Shown: piece by piece, positions 48,299 through 60,362 of the stretch
Numbering within the stretch: the first letter of the stretch is position 1
Layout: every line of letters starts with the position of its first letter
From: Entonaema liquescens
Taxonomy: Eukaryota > Ascomycota > Sordariomycetes > Xylariales > Xylariaceae
NCBI GenBank assembly: GCA_902805475.1
Contig: CADCSX010000012.1
Span: 248,001 to 312,000, forward strand
Direction: 5' to 3'
DNA: 64,000 nt
Position numbers and translations under genes: made by a program
Notes under the pieces: model-generated
The model's input: the letters and a program-made list of their open reading frames with translations, nothing else
Told to the model about the DNA's origin: nothing
Databases searched by the model: none

Positions 48299-49423
48299 TT
48301 ATGTTCCGTTTGTTGACGGCTGGTCAAGCCGGCGGGTATTGCTAAATGAATTCCTTTCATGCTCTCCTTCTGCTGGATGTCGATTCTGGGTGGCATCCGA
48401 GTGCTTGGCTGGATCGAACACATACATGGGAAACTCAAGGAAGACTGTTCTCTTTAGCAAAGTGGGGAGTCGCTCATATAGCTGTGGTGGGAATGGGATG
48501 AGTATGCTAGTACGATTTAAATACCGCCGATAGGCATCCCAATTCAGTCCCTTCTCGTACCGCTTCTTAGCTCCCGGTCGCTCGGACAGCGGCAGCCCTG
48601 AGACGAATAAGAGTAGTATGGTAAGGAAGAAAGGCCCTAGGATAGTGGCATATAGCGCATTGAATGCTTGCCCGACAACGGAGCCATCAGCAGCGGGCGA
48701 AACGCATACCATATATATAGCTATTCCCGTCAGCTCAAATCAGTGAGAGTATTTTGGCGAAAACTTACAAAGCTGGATAATGATCTCGCCAAAGTAATTC
48801 GGATGACGGCTCCAGGAGAAGAACCCCGAGTCGCAAATCGCGCTCCGATCATTCCTTGACCGAAACATAAACTTCTGCACGTCACTTACACTCTCCATTA
48901 TGAAGCCGATACTAAATAACACCACACCCGCTATGTCCAGGCCCGTGCCGAATGGAATTTGCGGCTGGTAACTGCGGACTGCAGGGGAGTTCAGGATGGT
49001 GACGGGCAGCGAGACGGCCCACACCCAGAGCATCTGGAAGACCCAAAAGCCGAGGAACGGAAAGAACCGGTCTCGTGTACCGTCGAAGCGGTCATCTTTC
49101 CCCGTTCGTATCACGCGGTATAGCAGGAAGAGCGAGAGCCGCAGGCCCCACGCCATGATGAATACCGAGGCGACGATCTGCCGTGCATCGGGACTGCGAC
49201 TCAGCGCTAGAGTGAGCACGGCCAAGACTACAAAGTTGGTTCCTCCGGCAAAATCTACTGCTGTGTCAGTTAGGTTTTAGTGTGACGGCGGATGTGTAGA
49301 ACCTGTTAATTTATCAAACTTGACGCTGTATGCTATGGAAAAGAAGAACAGCTGGTACGCGATCGTGACGAGGAGTGTGATGGAGAGGTAATAGTCGTCG
49401 AGTACATGGACAGGACCCGCCAT
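48299..49423 (-). CDS. DUF1295 membrane protein (steroid 5-alpha-reductase C-terminal-like)
   Basis: Three exons on the minus strand: 49423-49303, 49257-48769 and 48720-48299; introns of 45 and 48 nt. The first donor (GTTCTA) is non-consensus after GT, but the join AAATTAACAG to TAGATTTTGCC keeps the expected KLTVDFAGGTNF segment. The product is about 343 residues, with some six hydrophobic segments (starting MAGPVHVLDDYYLSITLLVT), a FFSWSRHPNYFGEIIIQL motif and SERPGAKKRYEKG near the C-terminus, both typical of DUF1295 and related isoprenylcysteine methyltransferase/5-alpha-reductase folds. It probably acts in the endoplasmic reticulum membrane as an oxidoreductase or methyltransferase-like enzyme on a lipid; the substrate is unknown. 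The last ~35 residues look unstructured, which is a mild reason to doubt the exact stop. Confidence 0.85.
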
Positions 49424-50738
49424 TCCTATTTATTCCCCAATTATAGTGAGTATTGGAGGCGCTGTATCTTCTAGGATGAATCAACTAAGTTATTATTTCA
49501 TTAAGTTATTATATAATGAGTGGTGAAAATTGATAGGGAATATGGTCGAGCATCGAACGCGAAAGTATACCATGAAACAAATGAATTCCGGGAAAGTAGA
49601 ACGAGATTTATTTATGTCATTTTTGACGAAGACCCTGTCAGACGAATACTACAAAACTATGAGACATTACTCGCTAATATCTATAGTTAGCAAGGGAGAA
49701 ACTTGAGAATTATAAATGGCGAAGAAAGAAAGCAAAGATGTGTTTGTAAGACGCGATGGGGGTAAAGTAAAGCTCTCTAACGATCGCTAGATTGAAACGC
49801 TAAATTGCCAGGTCCCTTGCGGCCGGGTTACTGAAATGCCGGTTACTTCAGCCCTACGACGTCATGACCTCTGTTTTACGAAATTTGTCTTTGCATATTC
49901 GAAGATAATATTTCACACCTCTAAAAAGAAAAAGACAACTATGAAATGGAAAACGATGCATATTAGACTTAACCTCTGGTTCTCAAGCAGGGTCTAATAA
50001 CAGACGAACATCTACGTCGCAGCTTAAACATCATTTCCCTGTCCCTCCTATCGGTCAATATTAGACATACACTCGTAAACCTCACTCCAAGGTCTCTAAT
50101 TAAACAGACATGAACATAAACGAGCTTCATTAACTTATTGAACGTGAAACATGAAACATCGGAACGCCCCCCTATCGAAACGTAAACTATCATATACAAG
50201 GGACCAAGGGATTCTCCTCGACCCCGTTGGCCGGCCAATCGACCGAATAGTCATGTTTGTATGAGAATCAGTCCTGAAACGCCCACTCTCGACCCGAACT
50301 TCCCACGAGACGGGCACAAAAATGCGTTATACGCAATCTGCTCAGCAAGGTCTCAGCCAGCAAGCATCTAACATCTGTACGCCTAGAACCCCGACACCTA
50401 GTCTCATTTAATCAAATACCTTTACGGACGGAAAAATCAACTTATCGCCAAGCCAGAGCTCCCTCTCCCTCCTCGCACCGCCTAAGGCCGCCACGCCCGC
50501 GCCACCAATAGTAATGCGTCGTCCACGGTTTCCAGCAGCCTCCAGCCTCCTGTCGGTCGGGCTGGTCAGTGCGCTCGTACCCCTTACACTATTGCTTATG
50601 TTCATCCGTCTGGCTTGGCCGGGTGTGAATGCTTTCGACTCGCGGGTTCCTAATTCCGGTGGTGAGCAGCTGATGGGTGGACTCTATGCTTTTCCGCGCT
50701 GCCTCGTCGTAACCGCGAAATACCGTTCGTGCTCGACG
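49424..50738. other. intergenic: DUF1295 promoter and kinesin 3' flank
   Basis: No gene is supported. ORFs of up to 110 codons overlap the kinesin end in antisense and have no recognisable content. Confidence 0.6.
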
Positions 50739-53700
50739 CTAGGGGCCCGCGTAGCTGTTGCTCGTCTTATGGTAGGTACCGCCGATGGATCCGATCGAGG
50801 ACACTCGCCTAGAGACCACAGCCGGACCCGTCACGCTTCCTGCTAGCGAAGAGAGCCGCTTTGGTCTCTTGTTGGCGTGGATTGCCGAGCGAAGCTTAGA
50901 CGTGTCAATGATGGCCGAAGTCTCCGAGTCGGATGATGGAGGGTGATTTTCGTCTGACGACATACTTTGAGGAACTGGTATAGATGACTTCGGGCTGGAC
51001 GATAACCGTATCTTAGGGGAGTTGATGTTACCAGCTCGCGACACGTCAAGGTTACGTAGTGGGCTAGTCCGGCCCTCGCTTCCGGGCGAAGAGGTTGCCA
51101 GGTTTATGGATATCGTAGGGCCGGTAGGCGAGCCGTTAACTTCCGACGTACGAGGTTTCGACAAAAATCCTGCTTGGAACCTGTTAGGCTTCGCGACCGG
51201 AAGGCTTGTCGTCTCGGGGATCGTCAGCTCGATACTGGAGTCATCTACTGTGTCATCTTTGTGTAAGTAAAACGGGACAGGGGGGATCGCAGGTACAGCC
51301 TTCTCAGGTGAGCTACGCTCCGGCGAAGAGTAGAACTTTTGAGGTGTCTTCTCGAAGTCGGCTAGGGTACCCGATTCGCCGTCGTCGTCGCGCCATCGTA
51401 CCGCGCGCTTCGAAGTCTTCTTGACCGGAGTAAACGAGACGCCCTTACGCGCGTTAAGTGCTTTGCGGCGTCGCGGTGAACCCTTGACTGGAGAACCAAA
51501 CATTTGTGGTTGAGAGGCTACGACAGCCGCTAATGCCGGGTTGGGGATTGGTTTCATCGCGTCTTTTCCCATGCTTATCCTCGTCGTCTTCTTTCGCTTC
51601 GGAGTCCCGCGTTTCGTCGGTGGAAATGCCTCCATTGGCATCTTGGCTCCGTCCGGCTTAACTACTTGTGAGGCGGCCGCATATCCTGTCTCTAGTAAAC
51701 GGTTGATGATACTTTTAGCGTGCGCAACAGCCTCTTCCTCGCTCATATCTACGGTTTCTGATAGAGATGCGAGGATTTCAAACTGCGCAGTAAGAAGCAC
51801 TTGCATGATTCCCGCGTCGCCCGCTTTATCTTGCTCGAGAACTTCTCGGTCGGCTTCGCGGGCGAACCTGGCTTTCCATAGTTCGGCCTCTCTAGTAAGA
51901 CTTTCGATCTCGCCGTTATCCACACGTACATCACCCTTGGGTAACTGGTTGATACTATGCTGGAGAGCTCCGTCAATAGCGCGCTCCCAATTCATCTTGT
52001 TCAACTTCTGGTGGATATGTTGCCGGCTGTCTTCGAGTTCTAATTGGATGCCTACCGCCGTTTTACGCATGGCAGCAAGATTTGACGGCATCGTATCTTC
52101 GTCTTCCCTCGCGTCGCAGACAGCGTCGAATGCTGCAATCCACGATGATAAGAGACCAATGCGGCGCTCGATTCCTCTTTGCTTCTTCATAAGGTTTACC
52201 TTCTCTTGCCTCTCGGACGACGAGTTCTCGTATGCCGCCTGGATCCTTTGAACTCCTTCCCTAACGGACCAGTTCTTCTTTTCCAGTTGTTTCTGAAACT
52301 TGGCGAAGAAAGTCTTCTCAGCATCTTTTTGCTGGGCTTTGAGCTCGTTGATCAATGCCATCTGCTCATCAATTTTGACAAGGAAATCCTTGACGTGTCG
52401 GTTGACGTTGAAGACATTCCGTGTCACCTTGGTCTGGATATTCTTCGCCCTGTTGGCATATCGTAGCGTGTTCTGGGTTTCGTCGAAATGCGCGCTTGAG
52501 GGGCTCACGCATACGATCATGACCGTCTTGCAGTTGCCGCCCAGCGAGAATTTGAGAAGTCGTGTCAGTTTACTGTTTCTGTAAGGCACGTGGTTCTTCT
52601 TTCGAGGATCACAGAGCGCATTAATGCAGCTACCCAATGCAAGTAACGACTTGTTGATGTTAGCGCCCTCCATGAGGCGCTCGCCTCGGTTTTTGGTGGC
52701 GCTGGCTCGTTCGCTACCCGCAAGATCGATAATGCTGAGAGTAGCCATCGTATGGGGTTCGTTGACAGCGGCGTTGCGGTCCTTCTGGGCTACGTTGATC
52801 TGAAGCACGGCGTGGGATCGTGAAGAAGTGGCGTTCGCCTCGGTTGGTGATACCGTCCGGTATTCGTTTCCTTGAACAATCATGTCCATAACTTCTTGAA
52901 CATCTTTAGGGTGGTGGCTGGTAAGTCCCGCAACTGTTACAGCTTGGTTGGAGTCCTCGCGGAGCATCAATCCTTGCTTGCTTCCCCCGGGGACTAGTAA
53001 ATCTCGAATAGTCTCGTTGTAGATTTCCAAGTACGATAAAGATATCTCGGTATGCTTTTCGTCGCTGCGGTCGGCAATCTTCTCGAATAGTTCCTGCATC
53101 GTCAAGAATATAATACCGGGCATCTGGGCTGTACCAGTGATTGTGTGCGTTTTACCACATCCAGTGGCTCCGTATGCAAATACTGTAGCATTGTAGCCGT
53201 CTAGGACGCTGTCTAGCAAGTTCTTTGTTGTGGCCTCGTATACTTCTGTTTGAGTTGTGTTCTCGTCGAATATCCGGTCGAAAGCGAAGACTTGATCTTT
53301 GACTTTTTTGCCATTTGGTACAACCGATTTCGAGAATTTTTGTATAGGATTATCTTCTGGTGGATCAAACACCCTGAAATACGCGTGAATTAGCTATTAT
53401 AATATTTTTTTTCTTACGCGGATACTTACAAGCATCTGTCATCGACCACTTTAATAACGTTTCGTATGCCACCTTGCTTGAGTTTCGGTGTGGGAGCTGC
53501 AGCAAGGGAGCCGTCCCCAGAAATAATGTGCCGTCATCATTTCTCTGCCTGTGTTATTATATTAGCATGGCTATCTCAGTATATCAAAAAGGGCTAAACA
53601 TACAGCTGAGCAGCTTCTCTGATGGTAAATGGTCGCACTCGGACTTGGAATACGTTAGCATCATCTGATTTGCTGTCTTTTATGGACAGAGGTGTATCTT

Positions 53701-53745
53701 ACCCGCAACCGTGATGGATGATGCCCCTGGATCTATTATAGCCAT
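50739..53745 (-). CDS. kinesin-8 motor protein (Kip3/KipB type), with one apparent frameshift
   Basis: Four exons on the minus strand: 53745-53703, 53643-53604, 53548-53430 and 53373-50739; introns of 59, 55 and 56 nt. The intended product has about 945 residues. The N-terminal motor shows VRVRPFTIREAAQL, FAYGATGCGKTHTITG (P-loop), NATSSRSHAVLQ (switch I), IIDLAGSERASAT (switch II) and VPYRNSKLTRLLKFSLGGN. A neck/coiled-coil region follows (VKDFLVKIDEQMALINELKAQQ), then a basic Ser/Pro-rich tail. The VFDPPEDNPIQKF segment and the loop ahead of the P-loop are typical of kinesin-8, the plus-end-directed microtubule depolymerases that control spindle and cytoplasmic microtubule length. Exon 3 lacks one G/C in a four-base run at 53515-53518, between LFLG and DGSLAAAPTPKL; without it the frame is lost. 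As all else is intact, a consensus error is more likely than decay. The first ATG gives a short leader ending in SSITVA. Confidence 0.92.
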
Positions 53746-54215
53746 CTTGGATAGCTCTATCTTATCCTTCTCAATTAATCCTCCCCTGGAAAGAATGGTA
53801 TGAAAATTAAGCTGGAAGGGTCGACATAAACAATGAAGATAAACAGGACGTGTATGTCGTTGTAGTTGTAGTTGTAGTTGTAGTTGTCGTGGAATAGAAA
53901 TTATTACTCGTTACGATTTCGAGATTTCAAATCGATTAACGAGCGTATATACCACCTGATTAGGGGTGTCCGTAGAGCTAGATTGGTTAGTTGTAGGAGG
54001 CACGTTGTGGGAAGTTCCACGGGAAAATATCGTCATCAGAAGCTAAAATGTGGATGGAAAGTGTTGCAGGGTCGATAAGGAATTATGTATCAAAACCGTG
54101 TTGATTTTAGCTCCAAAAACTTCACCAGGGCAACCGGCAGCCGCCTTGTTTGTAGTGTGCAAGCGTGGCAGCCCTAACCATAAAATAGTGGGGTACGAAA
54201 GCATATTTCTGGCTA

Positions 54216-54579
54216 CAGTAAAACCTTGCCATAACGAATCGCAAAAAACAAAGGGTCTAATTCGTTATCGAGTGAATTCGCTACATAGTAGAAAAGTGAC
54301 ATGTAGATGTACTTCCTAAAAGGGTAAAGCGCCTACTTAGACTCGTACGTCTTAATTAAATTTACGAATTTTTTCCCGAAAGTAGTATTTTACTAAGCCA
54401 AAAAAGGTATAGCACCTCTTTTTACATAACGAAATTGGTAATGACTAATCCCAAAACTTAACGAATTCGTTATATAAAAAAATTCGTTAATTTACATATA
54501 AAATTTAGCAAAACGAGGATTTAATTCGTTATATAGTGAATTCGCTATATACTTAATTCGCTATGGTAAGGTTTTACTG
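54216..54579. mobile_element. MITE with pogo/Fot-like (Tc1-mariner) terminal inverted repeats
   Basis: The left end reads CAGTAAAACCTTGCCATAAC and the right end is its near-perfect reverse complement (CAGTAAAACCTTACCATAGC read inward). Each end abuts a TA dinucleotide (54214-54215 and 54580-54581), as expected for a TA target-site duplication of the Tc1-mariner/pogo superfamily. The CAGT start and AAACC word fit pogo-type ends. Sub-terminal AATTCGTTAT and AATTCGCTA words recur inside both arms. At 364 bp with no ORF, it is a non-autonomous element that needs a transposase from elsewhere. Confidence 0.85.
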
Positions 54580-55013
54580 TATATGATTCGCGGTGTTATG
54601 TTTAACTGGCCTACGCACCCCGGACTTTTTGTTTTAGCAAGCTCTGAACCAATCAAAATAAACCTTACTACCGTAAAATCAACATTAAGTAAACGTACCC
54701 ACTGACAACTCAGCTCGACAGCTCGGTTGAAATAATATGGAAAAGGAATTGCATGATCAAATATGGGACCCCAGTAAAGTTAAGGCTTACAAGTTTTACC
54801 TATGAACTAGGAAAAATTTAAATAAGTGTTGAGATTTAATTTACGAAAGCATTATGCTTTATGCGGTACAAGCATAGCAGCATACATATATAGGTAGGTA
54901 CGAAATAGACTTAACATTCAATTAGGTACAATAACTACCTAAGGTACCCCTTAAACTCCAACCTTGAAGGTACCTTATGTTGGGATTCATAACTCAAAGT
55001 TTCCATATCACTT

Positions 55014-55805
55014 TATCACATCATTGTGTTTATTATCTCGTTGTTGTAGATGTAAAGGTTCTAGTGGTTGCAGCGGAGCTGCAAGAAGTACATATACATG
55101 CAATGTCACATGACAATGCCGCCGGGACAAGAAAAATAACGATGCCCTCATCGTTCCTTCGAATATATGCTTCTTTCTTTCCTTCTAATTCATGATTTCT
55201 TTCCTTTTTCCTTCCAAAACAAACTCCTGTACTCCTTCTAAAATGTTTTCCACTCCTTCTAAACTCTGTTCAACACATGGTGACTTCCGTCCAACTCCAA
55301 ATTAACTCTGTTTCACTCCGATTTCGGGGGGTAAGCCGCTGGTCTGAGGAATGGGATTTTCTTCTCAGGGCGGTAGGCTGTCGTATATGGCTCTAGGCTT
55401 TCTCGTAATTCAGGCATTCCGGGATGAAATGGTCCTATCAGAATGTGACTCCAGAAGTAGCAAAGACGCTAGAATAGGAGGGCGGGCAGTGTGTAGGCGG
55501 CTGAGCAACAATGGTGAGAACATGTCTGGTACTCCGAAAGAGAATTGAATGGGGGAAAAGAGTCGAATGAGGGACTGGGTCAATCGAATAGAATAGTAGC
55601 CGAAAAGAAAGAAAAAATCAAATCCATGGTTTTCGAAATGGTCCTTAATAGAACGGGTAAAGCTCAAAATGGTCCTCGATAGAACGGGAGTGAAGCTACC
55701 AATTATCACATCATTGTGTTTATTATCTCGTTGTTGTAGATGTAAAGGTTCTAGTGGTTGCAGCGGAGCTGCAAGAAGTACATATACATGCAATGTCACA
55801 TGACA
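55014..55805. mobile_element. LTR-like miniature element (TRIM-like) with 5-bp target duplication
   Basis: A 102-bp sequence occurs twice, identically, in the same orientation at 55014-55115 and 55704-55805, ending in ATGACA. The pair is flanked by CACTT on both outer sides (55009-55013 and 55806-55810), a 5-bp direct duplication typical of LTR-retrotransposon insertion. The 588 bp between carry no coding frame, so if this is a retroelement it is non-autonomous. Against a standard LTR: the 5' end reads TATCACATC rather than TG, and no clear tRNA primer-binding site follows the left copy. A purine-rich patch (AGAACGGGAGTGAAG) lies just before the right copy. Identity of the two repeats implies a recent insertion. 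Confidence 0.65.
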
Positions 55806-55948
55806 CACTTGGTCTTTGATTATTTACTTTTAAATATAGTTCAAATTATATGTATTATCATAATATTCGATACGTCAATGCGTAATCGTAGCTATGAATC
55901 TGAATGGGATACATGAATATTATAGGTACCTAGGTATGTTTTCAGCTC

Positions 55949-58900
55949 CTACCTCTTCGCCGTTCCGCCGAGTACCCCTGGTCCATCGGCAAAGCTCGTT
56001 TGATTATAAGTTCCTAGCTCGTCTCTTCCGACAAGGAAATTCTCGGGAGGACCGAGATAACTGGGTCTCACGCCGCCTAGATCCAACACGATCTTCTGCA
56101 CGATCACACTCGGCGCTAGTCCCCAAACTCTGAGCGTATATGCTCCTTCTTGTGCGACGTTCCACGTCGTCGTTGTGTTATGGTCAGGTGCAAGTCCCCA
56201 TATAGAATCGGCTACTGCACGTCCCCAACCTGGAGGCATATTTGCTCCGACGCTCTCACCCACAAAGCGGACGACCTGTGGTTTAGCTTGCTCTGCACCT
56301 GCGGGGAACAATGATACGGCAAACTCAAGGGGCGTTTTATCGGAAAGGTAATTCTGCGTGGGTGAAAGGTAAAGTGTCACATTAGCTTTCGAGATGTTGG
56401 TAAATAAGTATAAGTCATATTCGAGGGCCGGGGCCGACTCGGTGGTTTGCGGTGGTGTAGTTTGCGGCCAGAGAGTAACGCCGCCGAGCGTGCGTCCGTA
56501 GTTCTTCAGCGTACGATACTCAATCTTCGAGTCAGTCGCTACCTCAGACGGCGTGTAGATACGTTGGTAGTTTGGTCCTTCGATGGCAACATGCTTATCC
56601 GACTCGACGAATCCCTGGGTAAAGTTGGACGGGACCGAACGCAGGTTAATGGGCAGCTGCACGATTGGCTTACCATGCCAACTCGAAAAGCCTTCACGGC
56701 CGCAACCGGCTGAGAAGTTGATGTTGGCCACGGTGTTGTTAACTATTTGCGGTGCACTCTCCCAATCGATCGATACGAAGACGCGGGAATCCGTACCATT
56801 GTCGGGGCCTACAGTCCCTTTGTATTGCGACAGTTTTACCCAAGGAATATCCGTTTCAGCCGACCAGTCGCAATTTAACGTGCCTCGCGAGAATACGTCA
56901 AACCACCGCGTTGCAGGCCCGTAATGATCCAATGGTGGAAGCACAAGAGTATTCCCCGAGTTACTATGATACTTGTCGTCACCCGGAATGCTGGCGTTCA
57001 ATCCTTCGACAGCGATGCCCACGTTACCTGCTATCGAAGATACAGCTGTCTGTACATAAGCCATAGCTGGAAGCACATTTCGCATCGGTTGCTGCCAGTA
57101 GCCGTCGTATCCAAAGTGAGTTTCTATAGAATTAGTTGGAAAAGAACCTCAAAGTAGTTTTAAGGGGCTCAACTTACGATCCAGCATACGCTTCCACTTC
57201 CCATCTAATAGGCTGTCCCATCTTGCCGTAAGATTTCCGTCGGCATTAAAGCTAGATAGAACTTGGGAAATTAGATCATTCGCCGCGTTTCGGTGTTGGT
57301 TTGCATAAACCATGTTCTTTTCCGCGCCGATGTGAACCTGGTGAACAATTTGGCCGCCGAGAATGGGATGCAGGACCATTTCGAAGAATGCCGGTTGGTG
57401 GGCTTCATCTAATAGGTCATAAATGGCTTGAGCGTCATCGGCTAGACCTTGCCATTGGCCCAAAATTGCATCACCTTCATTGTAATTGACAACCGAATAT
57501 ACGTAAGGCTCTACCAGTTCAAACTTCCTCCTCGCAGCGAACATGCCGAAACGCGTCATGATCTCCGTGATAGCTGTAGCATGCTCGGGTCCAAATTCGC
57601 GAGTTGCCCAAGCAAGAGTCCAGCTGGCTACTCCGTCTACACCCCACTGATCAATATCGTATGCCATGTCTAAAAAGTGGCTGAGTGGGATCTCTAAAGG
57701 CTTCAGATCTCCAACATTAACAATCCATATCCTGTCGGCACCATGGGAATACGCAAGCTGCATCTGCTCTGCTGTCTTCTCCAGTTGGATAGTGTTTATC
57801 CATTTGTAGTTCCGGGTATCGCCAACGTAGTCAAAGTGGTAATAGACTCCGGCCCCTCCAGATCGTGTGGTCTCATTGTCGATCGGGACTCTTCGAACAT
57901 TACCCCAATTGTCATCCGCCCACAGAAGAGTAATGTCCTCGGGAATTGTTAGGCCTTGAAGGATGTACGACATGACTTCCTTGTACAGACACCATAACTG
58001 AGGGGCCTCGGCGGCTTTGATATCGAGCACGTCTTCCATTATGGCCCGCTGGTTGTGAACGAGAGTCTCTAGCATTTCAACTATTACTTCAACACCCAGA
58101 CCTTCAATAGCCGTGTCGCCGGATCCTCTCATGCCCATGGTCCATAAACTATTGCGAGCATAAGGCTTCGCCCGTTGTGCTCCATAAACGAAGTACTCGT
58201 CGATGGTTTTGTTATTAAGATTGTATGCCCAGGGACCAAGACCCTTATTAGTGTAGAATGTGCCAAATTCGTTCTGTGCACGCATCATCGGTTCCGTATG
58301 TGAGCTCCCAAGAACGATCTCCCACGCGTCAGCCAGCGGCTGGTTCGCCGGATCATCAATCTCGAACATGGTACCCCAGAGAGCTGGCCATAGGTAGTTT
58401 GCTCTTGATCGAAGGAGTAGCTCGAATACATTTGAGTAAAAGCCAGCATTATAGCCAACTCCGTAGGGCGTGTTTGGGTAGTTCCATTGGACCCATCCTG
58501 ACAATCCGGGCTGCTCGTCGTTGATGAAAAACCCACGATACTTGACGGAAGGAGACCCCTGAACCTTATCCTCAGGCAGAACGTATATCTCTTTCGACTG
58601 CTTGATGGGAACATCGGCCCACCAATACCATGGGCTGACACCAATCTGCTCGCTAATATCGTATATGCCGAAGATCGTCCCTCGAGGGTCGCTACCTGCT
58701 ATGACAACTGCCTTCGAGCATCCGGCAACTGGCTCTTCAACGATTTTGGTGGCAAACGATTCCCACTTTCCTTTAATACCCGAGATGTTCAGCTTTCCGG
58801 CACTAACCAAGTCGTCAATCACCTTAGAATGTCCCAGCGTGCCAGCAATTATGACGGTACTTTCAGCCGACGGATCAGCATAGTCGGGACCGTGGAAGTA

Positions 58901-59352
58901 TTGAGTATCATTAACGGCGTACTGGATCACGCACGTTAGTAAATGGTCTTTTAGAGGGTCTCACATCTATCATTAGGTAGGTATTTAATGCTTGAGGGGA
59001 TTGATCGTGTATTTAATGTGTATTTCTCTTTACTTACATGAGTGTAATTCCGCGTAATTGGTTTGTATTCGTATGATGCAGGACCGGCACCGGATTCGCC
59101 GTTGCTCAATGTAAAGTTGGCCCCCGTTACGCGACCAAAGTCCTTGGCGAGATCGCCCGCAGCGCGAATAACCCCCCAATAGTCATTACTCGAAACTCGA
59201 ATCTGGGGTTGGGAGATTGGTCCGCCAGCCACTTGGAAAGCGCCTTCACTACTGGCAAAGCTGATTATCTGTTGCTGTCCGAGGGCGTTAGTGAAGGGCG
59301 CAAACCCAGCCACTACGGACAGCAATTGATATCCTAGAGGTTGCAAGCGCAT
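55949..59352 (-). CDS. secreted GH115 xylan alpha-1,2-glucuronidase
   Basis: Three exons on the minus strand: 59352-59038, 58921-57178 and 57123-55949; introns of 116 and 54 nt; 1077 residues, the usual size for fungal GH115. A signal peptide (MRLQPLGYQLLSVVAGFAPFTNALG) starts the protein. Family signatures include AVVIAGSDPRGTIFGIYDIS, GVSPWYWWADVPIK, YRGFFINDEQPGLSGWVQW, YLWPALWGTMFEIDDP, GLGVEVIVEMLETLVHNQR, ITLLWADDNWGNVRRVP, GAGVYYHFDYVGDTRNYKW, RIWIVNVGDLKPLEIP and TRFGMFAARRKFEL, then a C-terminal beta-rich region with several N-glycosylation sequons. GH115 removes (4-O-methyl)-glucuronic acid from internal or terminal xylose of glucuronoxylan outside the cell. This suggests a plant-biomass-degrading or plant-associated lifestyle. 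The gene sits between an LTR-like element and a tandem/inverted-repeat region but itself shows no break. Confidence 0.95.
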
Positions 59353-60190
59353 AGCAAATTAGCTATATAACCCGTTTCTAGACAGGTCTGCGCTGGGGAA
59401 GAGGCAACGCTAGGTCGAGGGCATATGAACGCCCTAAATACACCAAATATCTCATGAAAATGCATGAAGATTGCCCCGAACCTGCAGATCATTGAATAGA
59501 TATATATACATCCTAGCTGTCTCATCTCGGTAGGATTGTAGCGAACTGCTCCGATCCACAGACGTGCCATCGTGAAGGCGGAACAAACATCTTGGTTCCG
59601 CTAAGCTCTCTCGCATGATCTTTACGTAGTAACGACATTCATAACGGGGATACTACCCAAGATCGTATTAATTGCCAAGCACGAAGGTGCCTGAACTGAC
59701 TATAGCACAAGTAAATAATACTCCGCATTGGGGTTGAAGATCCACGCTTGGAGAGATAGAAGAGCTCGAAATGGTGAAAGTCGGTTGGCGGATAATTTGG
59801 GGAAATGTGATGGGAAAGCCCTGAGAGTCCCAAGATGGGGGAATGAACAGTTCCCCCGCATAGCACTAAACTCGCTGTAGTTAGAGGAGTTAATAGTGTG
59901 CGGAGTGCCTTGCAGTGGAGCATCTCGTGGTATGGCAGACCATATGTACCACTTTGCCAAAATCGATTTTGGTCGGCCACTAAACTAGATTTAGTTAAGC
60001 GCCAATCGATTTTATCGCTGGGATACTTGAAATTTAATAGTCAATACTTGTATCTTATATGGGTAAATTAAATATATTACCTTAGACTATCCGTTGAAAC
60101 AGTATTATCTTTATAAAAAGGTGATATATTGCTCTAAAAGGACTATATTTAAGCAAGCATCTTATACGAGGCTATATACAAATACCTAGT

Positions 60191-60362
60191 CTACAATACA
60201 ACCTACAATACAACCTACAATACAACCTACAATACAACCTACAATACAACCTACAATACAACCTACAATACAACCTACAATACAACCTACAATACAACCT
60301 ACAATACAACCTACAATACAACTTACAATACAACCTATAATACAACCTACAATATAACCTAT
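60191..60362. repeat. 12-bp tandem array (CTACAATACAAC)n
   Basis: About 14 copies of a 12-bp unit, nearly identical in the first part and with single-base variants (CTTACAATACAAC, CTATAATACAAC) at the right. No spacers of unique sequence are present. Confidence 0.9.

Larger units (their letters stand above)
53746..55948. other. intergenic with two transposable-element remnants
   Basis: The interval holds the kinesin promoter, a GTTGTA hexamer repeat (about 53862-53887), a pogo-like MITE at 54216-54579 and an LTR-like miniature element at 55014-55805, plus TACCTAAGGTA at 54936-54946 and TACCTAGGTA at 55927-55936. No gene was recognised. Confidence 0.65.

Noticed and set aside
54050..54319. 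ORF overlapping the MITE left end, checked as a transposase fragment
   Set aside because: No DDE motif or helix-turn-helix; the frame runs across the element boundary.
60191..60362. Direct repeats that could suggest a CRISPR array
   Set aside because: The 12-bp units are contiguous without unique spacers, and the surrounding genome is eukaryotic.
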